Shown one piece after another: positions 6,714 to 6,764 of a stretch of 6,764 bases of DNA. The stretch lies in contig MNYD01000126.1 in the NCBI GenBank assembly GCA_001872925.1, positions 1-6,764 on the forward strand, in the 5' to 3' direction. Origin of the DNA: Dehalococcoidia bacterium CG2_30_46_19. GTDB lineage: Bacteria > Chloroflexota > Dehalococcoidia > GIF9 > AB-539-J10. Under the pieces are notes generated by a model, which made no database searches, was not told the DNA's origin, and saw only the letters and a list, made by a program, of their open reading frames with translations. The translations under genes and the position numbers were made by a program. Position 1 is the first letter of the stretch. Every line of letters begins with the position of its first letter.

Positions 6714-6764
6714 CTCACGAATTGCCGAGCAAATGTGTGCTTAAGTTGAGCTGCCTGTTTATCA

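Noticed and set aside
6331..6744. Plus-strand open frame of 137 codons overlapping acdB and its upstream region.
   Set aside because: Most of it is the antisense of the conserved ATP-grasp gene and it runs through the acdB promoter candidate. The translation shows no family signature.

Overview
This is an ordinary-looking bacterial chromosomal window of moderate to low GC, densely coding, with six protein genes and no RNA genes, mobile elements or CRISPR arrays that I can support. The gene set suggests a bacterium of the Chloroflexota, perhaps Dehalococcoidia-like. The reasons are the wording of the GyrA active-site region (DNDPPAAMRYTEARL), the pairing of a TPR protein with gyrA, a transketolase split into two subunits, and an ADP-forming acyl-CoA synthetase beta subunit. 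This placement rests on recollection of family sequences rather than a search. An anaerobic Firmicute is the main alternative.

Left half (3-3916, all on the minus strand, so transcribed right to left): thpR (RNA 2',3'-cyclic phosphodiesterase), then a 267-residue TPR protein with an acidic tail, then gyrA (DNA gyrase subunit A). Spacing and Shine-Dalgarno sites suggest an operon. The TPR stop codon lies inside the gyrA ribosome binding site. A good sigma-70-type promoter candidate sits in the 54-nt thpR/TPR gap and could drive TPR-gyrA independently of thpR.

Centre (3917-4082): a 166-bp AT-rich divergent intergenic region that should hold the outward promoters for thpR and for the transketolase pair. 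It has a perfect TATAAT on the minus strand and a CAATA/TATTG inverted repeat just before the transketolase start.

Right half: two plus-strand genes, the N-terminal (4083-4949) and C-terminal (4952-5890) subunits of a split transketolase, separated by 2 nt and certainly co-transcribed. They act together in the non-oxidative pentose phosphate pathway. A 58-bp convergent gap with a short stem-loop follows. Then comes a minus-strand ATP-grasp gene (5949-6647), the beta subunit of an ADP-forming acetyl/acyl-CoA synthetase, with its own promoter candidate. No alpha subunit is visible. The last ~50 bases (6714-6764) hold nothing I can assign.

I do not see a convincing new biological system. The points most worth a second look are the gyrA-coupled TPR protein with its HIRAN-like segment, the Ala-Pro in the quinolone pocket of GyrA, the orphan synthetase beta subunit, and the uncertain, SD-less start of the transketolase N subunit.
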